Part shown: one piece after another, positions 19,031 through 30,025 of the stretch
Numbering within the stretch: the first letter of the stretch is position 1
How the letters are laid out: every line of letters begins with the position of its first letter
Notes under the pieces: model-generated
Database searches by the model: none
What the model was told of the DNA's origin: nothing
The model's input: only the letters and a program-made list of their open reading frames with translations
Translations under genes and position numbers: made by a program
Source: Peteryoungia algae
Lineage (GTDB): Bacteria; Pseudomonadota; Alphaproteobacteria; Rhizobiales; Rhizobiaceae
DNA: 64,000 nt
Assembly (NCBI RefSeq): GCF_030369675.1
Contig: NZ_CP128477.1
Location: 2,294,001-2,358,000, forward strand
Direction of reading: 5' to 3'

Positions 19031-20218
19031 TCAGGGCCGCTCGATGGCGATAGCCGTTGCCTCGCCGCCACCGATGCACAAGGCTGCCATGCCGCGTTTC
19101 AGATCGTATCGTTCAAGTGCTGCAATCAACGTCACCAGGATCCGCGCTCCGGATGCTCCGATCGGATGGCCGAGTGCGCAGGCACCGCCATGAACATTGA
19201 CCTTGTCATGCGGCAGATCGAGATCGCGCATCGCGGCCATGGCGACGACGGCGAAGGCTTCGTTGATCTCGAACAGGTCGACCTTCGAAAGTGGCAGGCC
19301 TATGCGATCGGAGAGCTTTTGCAGAGCACCGATCGGCGCCGTGGCGAAGAGGCTGGGCGCCTGCGAATGCGTGGCGTGTCCGAGGATTGTGGCAAGCGGG
19401 GCAAGACCGCGCCGCGCCGCTTCCGAGCGTCGCATCAGGACCAGCGCCGCGGCACCGTCGGAGATCGAGCTGGCATTGGCAGCCGTCACCGTGCCGCCGT
19501 CGCGGAAGGCGGGCTTCAAGGTCGGGATCTTTTCTGGCTTTGCCTTGCCCGGCTGCTCGTCGCGACCGACCACATGCTCCGCCTTGCCGGCTTTGACGAC
19601 AACCGGCACGACCTCGCGATCGAAGGTGCCATCGGCGATAGCCTTTGTTGCGCGGGTGAGCGATGCAATTGCATAAGCATCCTGCGCGTCTCGGGTAAAC
19701 TGATAGGCCTCCGCGCAATCTTCCGCGAATGTGCCCATCAGCCGGCCCTTGTCATAGGCATCTTCGAGCCCGTCGAGAAACATGTGATCCAGCACACGCC
19801 CATGTCCGAGCCGATAGCCAGCACGGGCACGGTCGAGCAGATAGGGCGCATTGGTCATGCTCTCCATGCCGCCGGCCACCGCAATTGATGCACTTCCGGC
19901 GGCAACAAGGTCATGGGCGAGCATGGCCGCCTTCATGCCGGAGCCGCACATCTTGTTCACAGTTGTGGCACCCGTCGAGAAAGGCAGACCGGCACCGATC
20001 GCAGCCTGGCGTGCGGGCGCTTGGCCCTGCCCGGCCGGCAGAACACAGCCAAACAGGATCTCGTCGACGGCCTCGGCTTGAAGTCCGCTGCGGTCGAGCG
20101 CCGCCCGTATGGCAGCAGCACCCAGCTCTGCGGCTGTCATCGCCTTCAACGCGCCCTGAAAGCTGCCGATCGGGGTTCGGGCAGAACCGACGATGACAAT
20201 TGGATCCTGGCTTCCCAT
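19031..20218 (-). CDS. Acetyl-CoA C-acyltransferase (thiolase)
   Basis: This is a 395-residue thiolase. The nucleophile is Cys91 in NKMCGSGMKAA. The second pair of active-site elements is GGACALGHPIGASGARIL near residue 350 and the final cysteine of ALCIGGGEATA. With the neighbouring SDR it probably cleaves 2-methylacetoacetyl-CoA to acetyl-CoA and propionyl-CoA in isoleucine breakdown, and it may also handle acetoacetyl-CoA. The stop codon lies 15 bases before the next gene's ATG, so the genes are co-transcribed. Confidence 0.93.
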   Translation of the reverse strand: MGSQDPIVIVGSARTPIGSFQGALKAMTAAELGAAAIRAALDRSGLQAEAVDEILFGCVLPAGQGQAPARQAAIGAGLPFSTGATTVNKMCGSGMKAAMLAHDLVAAGSASIAVAGGMESMTNAPYLLDRARAGYRLGHGRVLDHMFLDGLEDAYDKGRLMGTFAEDCAEAYQFTRDAQDAYAIASLTRATKAIADGTFDREVVPVVVKAGKAEHVVGRDEQPGKAKPEKIPTLKPAFRDGGTVTAANASSISDGAAALVLMRRSEAARRGLAPLATILGHATHSQAPSLFATAPIGALQKLSDRIGLPLSKVDLFEINEAFAVVAMAAMRDLDLPHDKVNVHGGACALGHPIGASGARILVTLIAALERYDLKRGMAALCIGGGEATAIAIERP

Positions 20219-20238
20219 CTTTCCTCCTCCGGCAGCGA

Positions 20239-21006
20239 TCAGCGCGCGCCCATGCGGATGGCTCCATCGAGGCGTATGACCTCCCCGTTGAGCATCGTGT
20301 TTTCAATGATGTGCCGGACAAGGGCTGCGAACTCCGCAGGTCTGCCAAGGCGCGGTGGAAATGGAACACTGGAGGCCAGCTTCTCGCGCACCTCCACCGG
20401 CATCCCAGCCATCATCGGCGTCTCGAAGACACCCGGCGCAATCGACATCACCCGTATGCCGAACCGTGCGAATTCGCGGGCAATCGGCAGGGTCATGGCG
20501 GCGATCCCGCCTTTGGACGCAGCGTAGGCGGCCTGACCGATCTGTCCGTCAAAGGCGGCAACGGAGGCGGTATTGATGATGACGCCACGTTCACCCTCGG
20601 CATCGGGTTCGTTCGTCTGGATGGCGGCAGCAGCAAGCCGGATCATGTTGAAGGTGCCGACGAGATTGATCCCGATGGTCCGCTCGAAGCTCTCCAGCCC
20701 GTGCGGGCCGTCGCGCCCGACAACCTTCTCCGCCGGAGCGACACCTGCGCAATTGATCAATCCCCGCAGATTGCCGAAGGTGTTTGTCGCGGCCTCGATT
20801 GCCGCGGCGCCATCGTCGGCACGCGTCACGTCCGTTTCAAGAAAGGCAACCTGATCGCCGAGCTCCCGTGCAAGAGATTGCCCACGCTCGCGATCACGGT
20901 CCGCAATCAAGACGCGCCCGCCGGCCTCGGTGATCATGCGCACAGTCGCCGCGCCGAGCCCGGAGCAACCGCCGGTCACGATGAAACAGGCATTGTCGAT
21001 GCGCAT
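20239..21006 (-). CDS. SDR-family 3-hydroxyacyl-CoA dehydrogenase (3-hydroxy-2-methylbutyryl-CoA type)
   Basis: This 255-residue short-chain dehydrogenase resembles the type II 3-hydroxyacyl-CoA dehydrogenase/HSD17B10 group. The cofactor motif TGGCSGLG is at residues 11-18. The catalytic triad is Ser148, Tyr161 and Lys165 (YAASK). The insertion before the active site and the C-terminal [12 protein letters not shown] segment are also typical. It is the first gene of the minus-strand operon, starts 141 bases from the divergent AraC gene, and probably supplies the NAD-dependent step before thiolase in the isoleucine branch. Confidence 0.9.
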   Translation of the reverse strand: MRIDNACFIVTGGCSGLGAATVRMITEAGGRVLIADRDRERGQSLARELGDQVAFLETDVTRADDGAAAIEAATNTFGNLRGLINCAGVAPAEKVVGRDGPHGLESFERTIGINLVGTFNMIRLAAAAIQTNEPDAEGERGVIINTASVAAFDGQIGQAAYAASKGGIAAMTLPIAREFARFGIRVMSIAPGVFETPMMAGMPVEVREKLASSVPFPPRLGRPAEFAALVRHIIENTMLNGEVIRLDGAIRMGAR

Positions 21007-21111
21007 CGACCCTCCTCCCCTCCAGTTGTCGTCTGAAGCTGCCGATGCCGTAAACTCTACTGCGTTTCACAGTTGCAACCGATGACGAAATCGATCCATT
21101 CTCGAGGCCAC

Positions 21112-21119
21112 TTTTGCCA
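21112..21119 (-). promoter_or_regulatory. TGGCAAAA element in the AraC/SDR divergent intergenic region
   Basis: TTTTGCCA on the plus strand is the complement of TGGCAAAA, an element that recurs upstream of the dehydrogenase-complex operon at 22186. The 141-base region between the two divergent genes must hold both promoters. Sharing of the element suggests a common regulator, most simply the AraC-family protein; this is inference from one short match. Confidence 0.3.
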
Positions 21120-21147
21120 CTGATGCGCTTGAGGTCGAACGGAAACC

Positions 21148-22158
21148 ATGGCTGAAACCGAACGACATATGATCTCGACCGGGTTCGTCGAAGAGGCTCT
21201 CGACAGTCTCAGACGCGCCGACCGCCCCACAGAGCCGCTTCTGTCTCGTCTCGGTCTTCCGCCTGTCGTCGACCAGCCGGTCTCGACGCAGACCTTCGGG
21301 CGTCTCTGGCTCGCAATTGCCGAAGAACTCAATGACGAATGTTTCGGCCTTGGTGAACGACCGATGCCACGCGGCAGCTTCACGCTTCTGTGCCACTGCG
21401 TGCTCCACGCCCCGACGCTCGATCGGGCTCTACGCCGGGCACTGCGTTTCCTCAATATCGTGCTGGGCGAGCCGACGGGTCGGCTTGACGTGCATGACGG
21501 CACGGCAGTGATCGAGCTTTGCGAGACCGGAAAACCCCGCTCCGCCTTCGCCTATCGCAGCTACTGGATTATCCTGCATGGATTGACCTGCTGGCTGGTG
21601 GGCAGGCGCATTCCAATCCGCCTTGTGGATTTTCGCTGCAGCGAACCGAAACTGAGCGCGGAGCACCGGCTTTTCTTCGGCGCTCCCATTCGCTTCTCGC
21701 AACCGGTGAGCCGCCTCGGATTCGATGCCTCCCTGCTAGCCTTGCCGATCGCGCGCAACGAACAGGCCTTGCGGCAATTCCTCCGGGGAGCGCCCGCCAA
21801 TATCTTGATCCGCTATCGCTATGACGCCGGCACAGCTGCGGCCGTCAGGCGTCGATTGACCCAGAAGGGACCTGCCGATTGGGGCAGCTTCGGTGATCTG
21901 GCCAGCGACATGCGCATGTCGTCATCGACGCTTCGCCACCGTCTGCATGACGAAGGACAAAGCTATGCCGGCATCAAGGACGACATTCGCCGTGACCTTG
22001 CCCGCGACATGCTGATCAACACACCAGACACCATCAGCGAGATTGCCGCCCGTCTGGGGTATTCGGAGCCGAGTGCCTTTTACCGCGCCTTCAAGAAATG
22101 GATGGGGGAGAGCCCAGAGGCATTCCGCAAGAGCGCCCGATCCATTCAGGCCCCCTAA
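21148..22158 (+). CDS. AraC-family transcriptional regulator of branched-chain amino acid catabolism
   Basis: This is a 336-residue regulator. Residues about 20-200 form the 'arabinose-binding domain of AraC' type sensor found in regulators of amino acid catabolism such as ArgR/OruR. The C-terminal 85 residues are the double helix-turn-helix, with MSSSTLRHRLHDEGQSYAGI as the first unit and SEIAARLGYSEPSAFYRAFK as the second. It lies between the valine/isoleucine operon and the bkd-leucine operon and is the only regulator in the island. It is the obvious candidate for controlling both arms in response to a branched-chain amino acid or oxoacid. Confidence 0.9.
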   Translation: MAETERHMISTGFVEEALDSLRRADRPTEPLLSRLGLPPVVDQPVSTQTFGRLWLAIAEELNDECFGLGERPMPRGSFTLLCHCVLHAPTLDRALRRALRFLNIVLGEPTGRLDVHDGTAVIELCETGKPRSAFAYRSYWIILHGLTCWLVGRRIPIRLVDFRCSEPKLSAEHRLFFGAPIRFSQPVSRLGFDASLLALPIARNEQALRQFLRGAPANILIRYRYDAGTAAAVRRRLTQKGPADWGSFGDLASDMRMSSSTLRHRLHDEGQSYAGIKDDIRRDLARDMLINTPDTISEIAARLGYSEPSAFYRAFKKWMGESPEAFRKSARSIQAP

Positions 22159-23541
<1,383 letters not shown>

Positions 23542-23542
23542 T

Positions 23543-24556
23543 ATGGCCAGAATGACGATGATCGAAGCGGTCCGCAGCGCCATGGACGTATCCATGGAGC
23601 GTGACGACGACGTTGTCGTGTTTGGCGAGGACGTCGGTTATTTCGGCGGCGTCTTCCGCTGCACCCAGGGGCTGCAGGCAAAATATGGAAAGACCCGCTG
23701 TTTCGACACGCCGATCAACGAATCCGGCATTGTCGGAGCCGCGATCGGCATGGCGGCTTATGGCCTGAAACCCTGCGTCGAGATCCAGTTCGCCGATTAC
23801 ATGTATCCCGCCTATGACCAGTTGACCCAGGAGGCGGCCCGCATCCGCTATCGGTCGAACGGAGACTTCACCTGCCCGATCGTCGTGCGCATGCCAACCG
23901 GCGGCGGCATTTTCGGCGGACAGACCCACAGCCAGAGCCCGGAAGCACTGTTCACCCATGTCTGCGGTCTGAAAGTCGTTGTCCCGTCTAATCCCTACGA
24001 CGCCAAGGGTCTGCTGACCGCTGCGATTGCCGATCCGGATCCGGTCATTTTTCTCGAACCCAAGCGTCTCTATAACGGCCCCTTCGACGGCCATCACGAC
24101 CGGCCGGTGACGCCCTGGTCCCGCCACGAACTGGGTGAGGTGCCGGAAGGTTACTACACGATCCCGATCGGCAAGGCGGATATCCGCCGCGAGGGTTCCG
24201 CCGTCACCGTGATCACCTACGGGACCATGGTGCATGTGGCGCTTGCCGCAGCCGAAGACACCGGCGTGGATGCCGAGGTGATCGACCTCAGAAGCCTGAT
24301 GCCGCTCGATCTCGACACAATCGTCAAATCCGTCGCCAAGACCGGCCGATGCGTCGTGGTGCATGAGGCAACGCTGACATCCGGTTTCGGCGGCGAAATC
24401 GCGGCACTGGTGCAGGAGCACTGCTTCTACCATCTGGAAGCCCCGGTCATGCGCGTCGCCGGTTGGGACACGCCCTATCCGCATGCGCAGGAATGGGACT
24501 ATTTCCCCGGCCCCACCAGGGTCGGCCGCGCGCTCATTGACGTGATGGAGGCCTGA
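23543..24556 (+). CDS. bkdA2: Branched-chain 2-oxoacid dehydrogenase E1 beta subunit
   Basis: This 337-residue protein forms the alpha2-beta2 E1 enzyme with the upstream subunit. The transketolase pyrimidine-binding region includes VVVFGEDVGYFGGVFRCTQG and the glutamate expected to activate thiamine. The C-terminal transketolase domain includes AEVIDLRSLMPLD. The ATG at 23543 follows the upstream stop codon by one base; an in-frame codon at 23444 lies inside the E1-alpha gene and is not needed. Confidence 0.95.
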   Translation: MARMTMIEAVRSAMDVSMERDDDVVVFGEDVGYFGGVFRCTQGLQAKYGKTRCFDTPINESGIVGAAIGMAAYGLKPCVEIQFADYMYPAYDQLTQEAARIRYRSNGDFTCPIVVRMPTGGGIFGGQTHSQSPEALFTHVCGLKVVVPSNPYDAKGLLTAAIADPDPVIFLEPKRLYNGPFDGHHDRPVTPWSRHELGEVPEGYYTIPIGKADIRREGSAVTVITYGTMVHVALAAAEDTGVDAEVIDLRSLMPLDLDTIVKSVAKTGRCVVVHEATLTSGFGGEIAALVQEHCFYHLEAPVMRVAGWDTPYPHAQEWDYFPGPTRVGRALIDVMEA

Positions 24557-24559
24557 GCG

Positions 24560-25816
24560 ATGGGTGAGTTCACGATCAAGATGCCCGATGTCGGCGAAGG
24601 CGTGGCCGAAGCGGAACTGGTCGAATGGATGGTGAAGATCGGCGATCCCGTCCGCGAGGACATGATGGTTGCCGCTGTCATGACCGACAAGGCGACCGTG
24701 GAAATCCCCACCCCCGTCAGCGGCACGGTGGTCTGGCTCGGCGGCGAGGTCGGAGACACAATCGCGGTCAAGGCGCCCCTCATCCGGATCGCAACGGATA
24801 GTGTCGGCGAGTCTTCACCACCACCGGAGGCGGCTGTTCTGCCGACGCCCGAGCCTCAGCAGACCGAGACCGACGAACAACCCCGTACGCAGCAAGAATT
24901 CGCGCCGCCGCCAGCCCCCGCCCGGCAACCTTCGCCGGAATTCGACAAACCGCTCGCGGCACCCTCGGTGCGATTGCTGGCCCGCGAGAACGGCATTGAT
25001 CTGCGCCTTCTGCGGGGAACCGGCCCGGCGGGACGCATCCTGCGTGAAGATGTAGAACAGTTTCTAGCCCGTGGTACCGATCCAGCACCCGCGGTCTCCG
25101 GCCTCGTCAAGAAGACCGCGCGGGAGGAAATCAAGCTGACCGGCCTCCGGCGCCGGATCGCCGAGAAGATGGTCGTCTCCACCTCCCGCATTCCCCACAT
25201 CACCTATGTGGAGGAAGTGGACGTGACAGCGCTCGAAGAACTGCGCGCCAAGATGAATGCCGAACGTCGGACCGACCAGCCGAAGCTCACACTCCTGCCC
25301 TTCCTGATGCGCGCCATGGTCAAGGCGGTCGTCGAGCAACCTGATGTCAACGCCACCTTTGACGACGACGCCGGCATGCTCACCCGTTTCGGTGCGGTGC
25401 ATATCGGCATTGCCACCCAGACCGCAGCCGGTCTCGCGGTCCCGGTGGTCAAACACGCCGAGGCGCGCGGCATCTGGGATTGTGCGAGCGAGATGAACCG
25501 GCTTGCGGACGCCACGCGCGCCGGCACTGCGACCCGAGACGAACTGACCGGATCGACCATTACCATCTCCTCACTCGGGGCGCTTGGCGGCATCGTCTCG
25601 ACGCCTGTCATCAACCATCCGGAAGTTGCGATTGTCGGCGTCAACAAGATCGCCACACGGCCCGTATGGGATGGAGCGCAATTCGTGCCGCGCAAGATGA
25701 TGAACCTGTCCTCCAGCTTCGACCACCGCATCGTTGACGGCTGGAATGCGGCGACCTTCGTCCAGCGCCTGCGGGTGCTGATGGAGACCCCGGCACTGAT
25801 CTTTATCGAAGGCTGA
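24560..25816 (+). CDS. bkdB: Branched-chain dihydrolipoamide acyltransferase (E2)
   Basis: This 418-residue E2 core protein has one N-terminal lipoyl domain (about 1-80, lipoylated Lys44 in MTDKATVEI). A Pro/Glu/Gln-rich linker leads to a peripheral subunit-binding domain (about 133-170, SVRLLARENGIDL), then the catalytic acyltransferase domain (about 190-418) ending in SFDHRIVDGW. It transfers isobutyryl, isovaleryl or 2-methylbutyryl groups to CoA. It lies three bases after E1 beta and three before the E3 gene, so the whole complex is encoded in order. Confidence 0.95.
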   Translation: MGEFTIKMPDVGEGVAEAELVEWMVKIGDPVREDMMVAAVMTDKATVEIPTPVSGTVVWLGGEVGDTIAVKAPLIRIATDSVGESSPPPEAAVLPTPEPQQTETDEQPRTQQEFAPPPAPARQPSPEFDKPLAAPSVRLLARENGIDLRLLRGTGPAGRILREDVEQFLARGTDPAPAVSGLVKKTAREEIKLTGLRRRIAEKMVVSTSRIPHITYVEEVDVTALEELRAKMNAERRTDQPKLTLLPFLMRAMVKAVVEQPDVNATFDDDAGMLTRFGAVHIGIATQTAAGLAVPVVKHAEARGIWDCASEMNRLADATRAGTATRDELTGSTITISSLGALGGIVSTPVINHPEVAIVGVNKIATRPVWDGAQFVPRKMMNLSSSFDHRIVDGWNAATFVQRLRVLMETPALIFIEG

Positions 25817-25819
25817 GCC

Positions 25820-27214
25820 ATGAAAGAGATTTTTTGCAAGCTTCTCATCATCGGCGCTGGTCCCGGCGGCTATGTCTGCGCCATCAAGGCCGGCCAGCTC
25901 GGGATCGATACCGTCATCGTGGAGGAGGGCCGCCCCGGTGGCACCTGCCTGACGGTCGGCTGCATTCCCTCCAAGGCACTCATCCATGCGGCAGAGACCT
26001 TCGACAAGACCCGCGCCCTTTCCGCAGGCGAAAATGCCCTTGGCATTCGCGTCGAGGCACCTTCGCTCGATCTGTCCAAAACCATGGCCTGGAAAGACGC
26101 GATTGTCGGCCGATTGACCGGCGGTGTCTCCGGCCTCCTGCAGAAGGCACGGGTGAAGATCGTTCATGGCCGCGCCCGCTTTCGTGACGGCAAGACCGTG
26201 GAAGTGGCAACTGAAACCGGACAGCAGGTCATCCGCGCCGAGACCGTGGTGATTGCGACAGGCTCCGATTCCGTCGAGCTTGCAGCCTTGCCATTTGGCG
26301 GGCGAGTGATTTCCTCCACCGAGGCCCTGTCGCTGACGGAACTGCCCAAACGGCTCGTCGTCGTGGGCGGCGGCTATATCGGGCTCGAACTCGGAACCGC
26401 CTTCGCCCGGATGGGGTCCGACGTCACTGTGGTCGAGGCAACATCGCAGATCCTGCCGCTGTACGACGCCGATCTGGTCAAACCGGTTCTGCGCAGGCTT
26501 GGCGAACGCGGTATCAAGGTGCTGACCGAAGCAAGGGCCGTCGGACTTTCTGACGCGGGCGAGGCGCTGGTCGTCGAGACCGCCGAGGGACGGCGCGAAC
26601 TGCCGGCTGATCGCATTCTCGTGGCCGTCGGACGGCGACCACGCACCACAGGCTCAGGACTGGAAGAACTCGACCTCGACCGTATCGGAGCTTTCCTGCA
26701 GGTTGACGACCGCTGCCACACATCCATGCGCGGGGTCTATGCGATCGGCGACGTGACCGGCGAGCCGATGCTGGCGCATCGTGCCATGGCGCAGGGCGAA
26801 ATGGTCGCCGAGATCGTCGCCGGGCGCAAGCGCGCCTGGGACAAGCGCTGCATCCCCGCCATCTGCTTCACCGATCCGGAAATCGTCAGCGCCGGCCTCT
26901 TGCCGGAGGAAGCCCGGAGACACGGCTTCGATGTGAAGATCGGCCAGTTCCCCTTCACGGCGAACGGGCGGGCGATGACGGTGGAGGATGAAGATGGCTT
27001 TGTGCGTGTCGTCGCGCGGTCCGACACTCACGCCGTACTGGGGCTGCAGGCAGTTGGAGCAGGCGTTTCCGAACTCGCCTCGACCTTCGCCATGGCCATC
27101 GAAATGGGGGCACGGCTGGAGGACATAGCCGCGACCATTCACGCACACCCGACGCGCGGTGAGGCGCTGCAGGAAGCCTCTCTGAGGGCCTTGGGACACG
27201 CGCTGCACATCTGA
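25820..27214 (+). CDS. lpdV: Dihydrolipoyl dehydrogenase (E3)
   Basis: This 464-residue flavoprotein reoxidises the lipoamide of E2 with NAD. The FAD motif IIGAGPGGYVCAIKAGQLG is followed by the redox disulfide Cys43/Cys48 in GGTCLTVGCIPSKAL. The NAD motif VVGGGYIGLELGTAFARMGS and the C-terminal active-site base motif IHAHPTRGEALQEA are present. Its location directly after E2 suggests a dedicated copy for this complex rather than the general housekeeping enzyme. Confidence 0.95.
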   Translation: MKEIFCKLLIIGAGPGGYVCAIKAGQLGIDTVIVEEGRPGGTCLTVGCIPSKALIHAAETFDKTRALSAGENALGIRVEAPSLDLSKTMAWKDAIVGRLTGGVSGLLQKARVKIVHGRARFRDGKTVEVATETGQQVIRAETVVIATGSDSVELAALPFGGRVISSTEALSLTELPKRLVVVGGGYIGLELGTAFARMGSDVTVVEATSQILPLYDADLVKPVLRRLGERGIKVLTEARAVGLSDAGEALVVETAEGRRELPADRILVAVGRRPRTTGSGLEELDLDRIGAFLQVDDRCHTSMRGVYAIGDVTGEPMLAHRAMAQGEMVAEIVAGRKRAWDKRCIPAICFTDPEIVSAGLLPEEARRHGFDVKIGQFPFTANGRAMTVEDEDGFVRVVARSDTHAVLGLQAVGAGVSELASTFAMAIEMGARLEDIAATIHAHPTRGEALQEASLRALGHALHI

Positions 27215-27259
27215 CCGACTTGGGCCGGCCGCATGACACGATCTCGGTGAGGAAGCCAC

Positions 27260-28423
27260 ATGACTGAAATGGACTTCGGGCTTGGCGAAATGGCGGAGGC
27301 GATCCGCGAGACGACCGCGCGTTTCGCGCGCGAGCGCATCGCGCCGATCTCTGCCGAAATCGACGCGCAGGATCGCTTTCCGCGTGAACTCTGGCCAGCC
27401 ATGGGCGCTCTCGGCCTGCATGGCATGACTGTTGCAGAAGAGGATGGCGGTCTCGGGCTTGGCTATCTCGAACACGTTGTTGCCTGCGAGGAAATCAGTC
27501 GCGCCTCAGCCTCGGTCGGCCTGTCCTACGGCGCACACTCCAATCTGTGCATCAACCAGATCGCGCGCTGGGGTTCGACAGAGCAGAAGGCGAAATACCT
27601 GCCCGGACTGATTTCCGGAGACCATGTCGGCAGCCTTGCCATGTCCGAGGCCGGCGCGGGATCCGACGTCGTTTCCATGCGGCTGCGCGCCGACAGGGTC
27701 GAGGGCGGTTTCCGCCTGAACGGCACCAAGTTCTGGATCACCAATGCTCCCTATGCTCAAACGCTCGTAGTCTACGCAAAGACCCAGCCTGAAGCGGGAT
27801 CAAAAGGCATCACGGCCTTCCTCCTCGAGAAGGATTTCCCCGGCTTCTCGATCGGCCAGAAGATCGACAAACTCGGCATGCGCGGTTCGCCCACGGCCGA
27901 ACTTGTTTTCCAGGACTGCTTCGTTCCGGACGAAAACGTCATGGGGCAGCTCAACGGCGGGGTGAAGGTGCTGATGTCCGGCCTCGACTATGAGCGGGTC
28001 GTGCTGTCCGGAATCCAGCTCGGCATCATGCAGGCCTGCCTCGACGTCGTCCTGCCCTATGTCAGGGAACGCCAGCAGTTCGGCCGACCGATCGGAAGCT
28101 TTCAGCTGATGCAGGCCAAGATCGCCGACATGGTCGTGGCGCTCAATTCCGCCCGCGCCTATGTCTATGCCGTGGCGCGCGCCTGCGATGCCGGCCAGAC
28201 GACGCGTCAGGATGCCGCCGGCGCAATCCTTTATGCCTCTGAGAACGCGGTGAAGGTGGCCGAACAGGCGATCCAGGCCCTGGGCGGTGCAGGTTACACG
28301 AAGGATTGGCCCGTCGAGCGCTACTGGCGTGATGCAAAGCTCCTCGATATCGGCGCCGGCACCAACGAGGTGCGCCGCATGCTGATCGGCCGGGAGGTGA
28401 TTGGTGCGGAGGCCATGAGCTGA
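27260..28423 (+). CDS. ivd: Isovaleryl-CoA dehydrogenase
   Basis: This 387-residue acyl-CoA dehydrogenase converts isovaleryl-CoA to 3-methylcrotonyl-CoA, the first committed step of leucine breakdown. The key diagnostic is Glu245 in [11 protein letters not shown], the position of the unusual catalytic base of isovaleryl-CoA dehydrogenases. The residue at the place used by most other family members reads GAGTNEVRR. The flavin segment is [15 protein letters not shown]. It lies 45 bases after the E3 gene and its stop overlaps the carboxylase start by one base. Confidence 0.95.
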   Translation: MTEMDFGLGEMAEAIRETTARFARERIAPISAEIDAQDRFPRELWPAMGALGLHGMTVAEEDGGLGLGYLEHVVACEEISRASASVGLSYGAHSNLCINQIARWGSTEQKAKYLPGLISGDHVGSLAMSEAGAGSDVVSMRLRADRVEGGFRLNGTKFWITNAPYAQTLVVYAKTQPEAGSKGITAFLLEKDFPGFSIGQKIDKLGMRGSPTAELVFQDCFVPDENVMGQLNGGVKVLMSGLDYERVVLSGIQLGIMQACLDVVLPYVRERQQFGRPIGSFQLMQAKIADMVVALNSARAYVYAVARACDAGQTTRQDAAGAILYASENAVKVAEQAIQALGGAGYTKDWPVERYWRDAKLLDIGAGTNEVRRMLIGREVIGAEAMS

Positions 28424-30018
28424 TGCCCGTTCTCTCCACTCTGCTCGATCCTGGCAGCGAAAGTTTCAAGGCCAATGCAACACGCAACGCCGCACTTGCC
28501 GAAGAACTGCGGTCGAAGGTGGCAACCGCCGCCTTGGGCGGGGCGGAAAACCATCGCCAGCGTCATGTTGCGCGCGGCAAGCTTCTGCCCCGGGATCGCG
28601 TCCTGCGGCTCCTTGACGCCGGTTCTCCCTTCCTCGATATCGGCCAACTGGCTGCCGGCGGCATGTATGGCGACGAGGCGCCTGGCGCCGGCATGATCAC
28701 CGGCATCGGCCGTGTCTGCGGTCGCGAATGCATGATCATCGCCCATGATCCGACGGTAAAAGGCGGCGCCTATTTCCCGATGACGGTAAAGAAGCACCTG
28801 AGAGCACAGGAAATCGCTTGGGAAAACCGCCTGCCCTGCATCTATCTCGTGGATTCCGGCGGCGCCAACCTGCCGCACCAGGCCGAGGTCTTTCCCGACC
28901 GCGATCATTTCGGTCGGATCTTCTACAATCAGGCGCAGATGTCTGCCGCCGGCATTCCGCAGATCGCCTGCGTCATGGGAAGTTGTACGGCGGGCGGCGC
29001 CTATGTGCCGGCCATGTCCGATGAAACGGTGATCGTCCGCAACCAGGGCACGATCTTTCTCGCCGGCCCACCTTTGGTCAAGGCCGCAACCGGCGAGGTG
29101 ATCTCGGCCGAGGATCTGGGTGGTGCGGAGATCCATGGTCGCAAGTCCGGCCTTGTCGACCATGTCGCCGACAACGATGAACACGCGCTGCTGATCGTGC
29201 GCGACATTGTTGCAACATTGAACCGGCCGAAGAGAGTGGACATCGAGCTTGCCAATCCGCGCCCGCCCCTGTTCGACGCAGACGATCTCTACGGCGTGGT
29301 CCCCCAGGACCTGCGTACACCCTATGATGTGCGCGAGGTGATCGCCCGTCTCGTCGATGGTTCCGAACTGCAGGAGTTCAAGCCGCTTTTTGGTGCGAGC
29401 CTTGTCTGCGGTTTCGCGCATCTCTGGGGCATTCCGATTGCCATCCTTGCCAACAATGGCGTCCTGTTTTCCGAAAGTGCGCTGAAGGGCGCCCATTTCA
29501 TCGAACTCGCCTGCCAGAGACGCATTCCGTTGCTCTTCCTGCAGAACATTTCCGGCTTCATGGTCGGCGGAAAATACGAGGCGGAAGGCATCGCCAAACA
29601 TGGCGCCAAGCTGGTGACAGCGGTCGCAGGCGCGCAAGTGCCGAAGGTCACCGTGCTGATCGGCGGCAGTTTCGGGGCCGGCAATTACGGCATGTGCGGC
29701 CGCGCCTTTCAGCCGCGCTTCCTGTTCTCCTGGCCGAATGCACGCATTTCCGTGATGGGGGGCGAGCAGGCCGCTTCCGTGCTGGCGACCGTCCATCGCG
29801 ACGCCGAAGGATGGACGCCGGAGGAAGCCGAGTCCTTCAAGGCGCCGATCCGTCAGAAATACGAGGACGAAGGCAACCCCTATTACGCCACGGCGCGGAT
29901 GTGGGATGACGGCATCATCGACCCGGCCCAGACCCGCGATGTGCTCGGCCTCGCCTTTTCCGCAACGCTGAACGCCCCGATCCCCGACCGGGCGCAGTTC
30001 GGCATCTTCCGGATGTGA
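28423..30018 (+). CDS. mccB: Methylcrotonyl-CoA carboxylase beta subunit (carboxyltransferase)
   Basis: This 531-residue carboxyltransferase has both crotonase-type halves. Segments include [20 protein letters not shown] and [16 protein letters not shown] in the first half and [20 protein letters not shown] in the second. The insertion pattern and the neighbouring isovaleryl-CoA dehydrogenase favour methylcrotonyl-CoA over propionyl-CoA. With the biotin subunit encoded next it forms 3-methylglutaconyl-CoA. The start codon ATG shares one base with the upstream stop codon. Confidence 0.94.
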   Translation: MPVLSTLLDPGSESFKANATRNAALAEELRSKVATAALGGAENHRQRHVARGKLLPRDRVLRLLDAGSPFLDIGQLAAGGMYGDEAPGAGMITGIGRVCGRECMIIAHDPTVKGGAYFPMTVKKHLRAQEIAWENRLPCIYLVDSGGANLPHQAEVFPDRDHFGRIFYNQAQMSAAGIPQIACVMGSCTAGGAYVPAMSDETVIVRNQGTIFLAGPPLVKAATGEVISAEDLGGAEIHGRKSGLVDHVADNDEHALLIVRDIVATLNRPKRVDIELANPRPPLFDADDLYGVVPQDLRTPYDVREVIARLVDGSELQEFKPLFGASLVCGFAHLWGIPIAILANNGVLFSESALKGAHFIELACQRRIPLLFLQNISGFMVGGKYEAEGIAKHGAKLVTAVAGAQVPKVTVLIGGSFGAGNYGMCGRAFQPRFLFSWPNARISVMGGEQAASVLATVHRDAEGWTPEEAESFKAPIRQKYEDEGNPYYATARMWDDGIIDPAQTRDVLGLAFSATLNAPIPDRAQFGIFRM

Positions 30019-30025
30019 GGCGAAG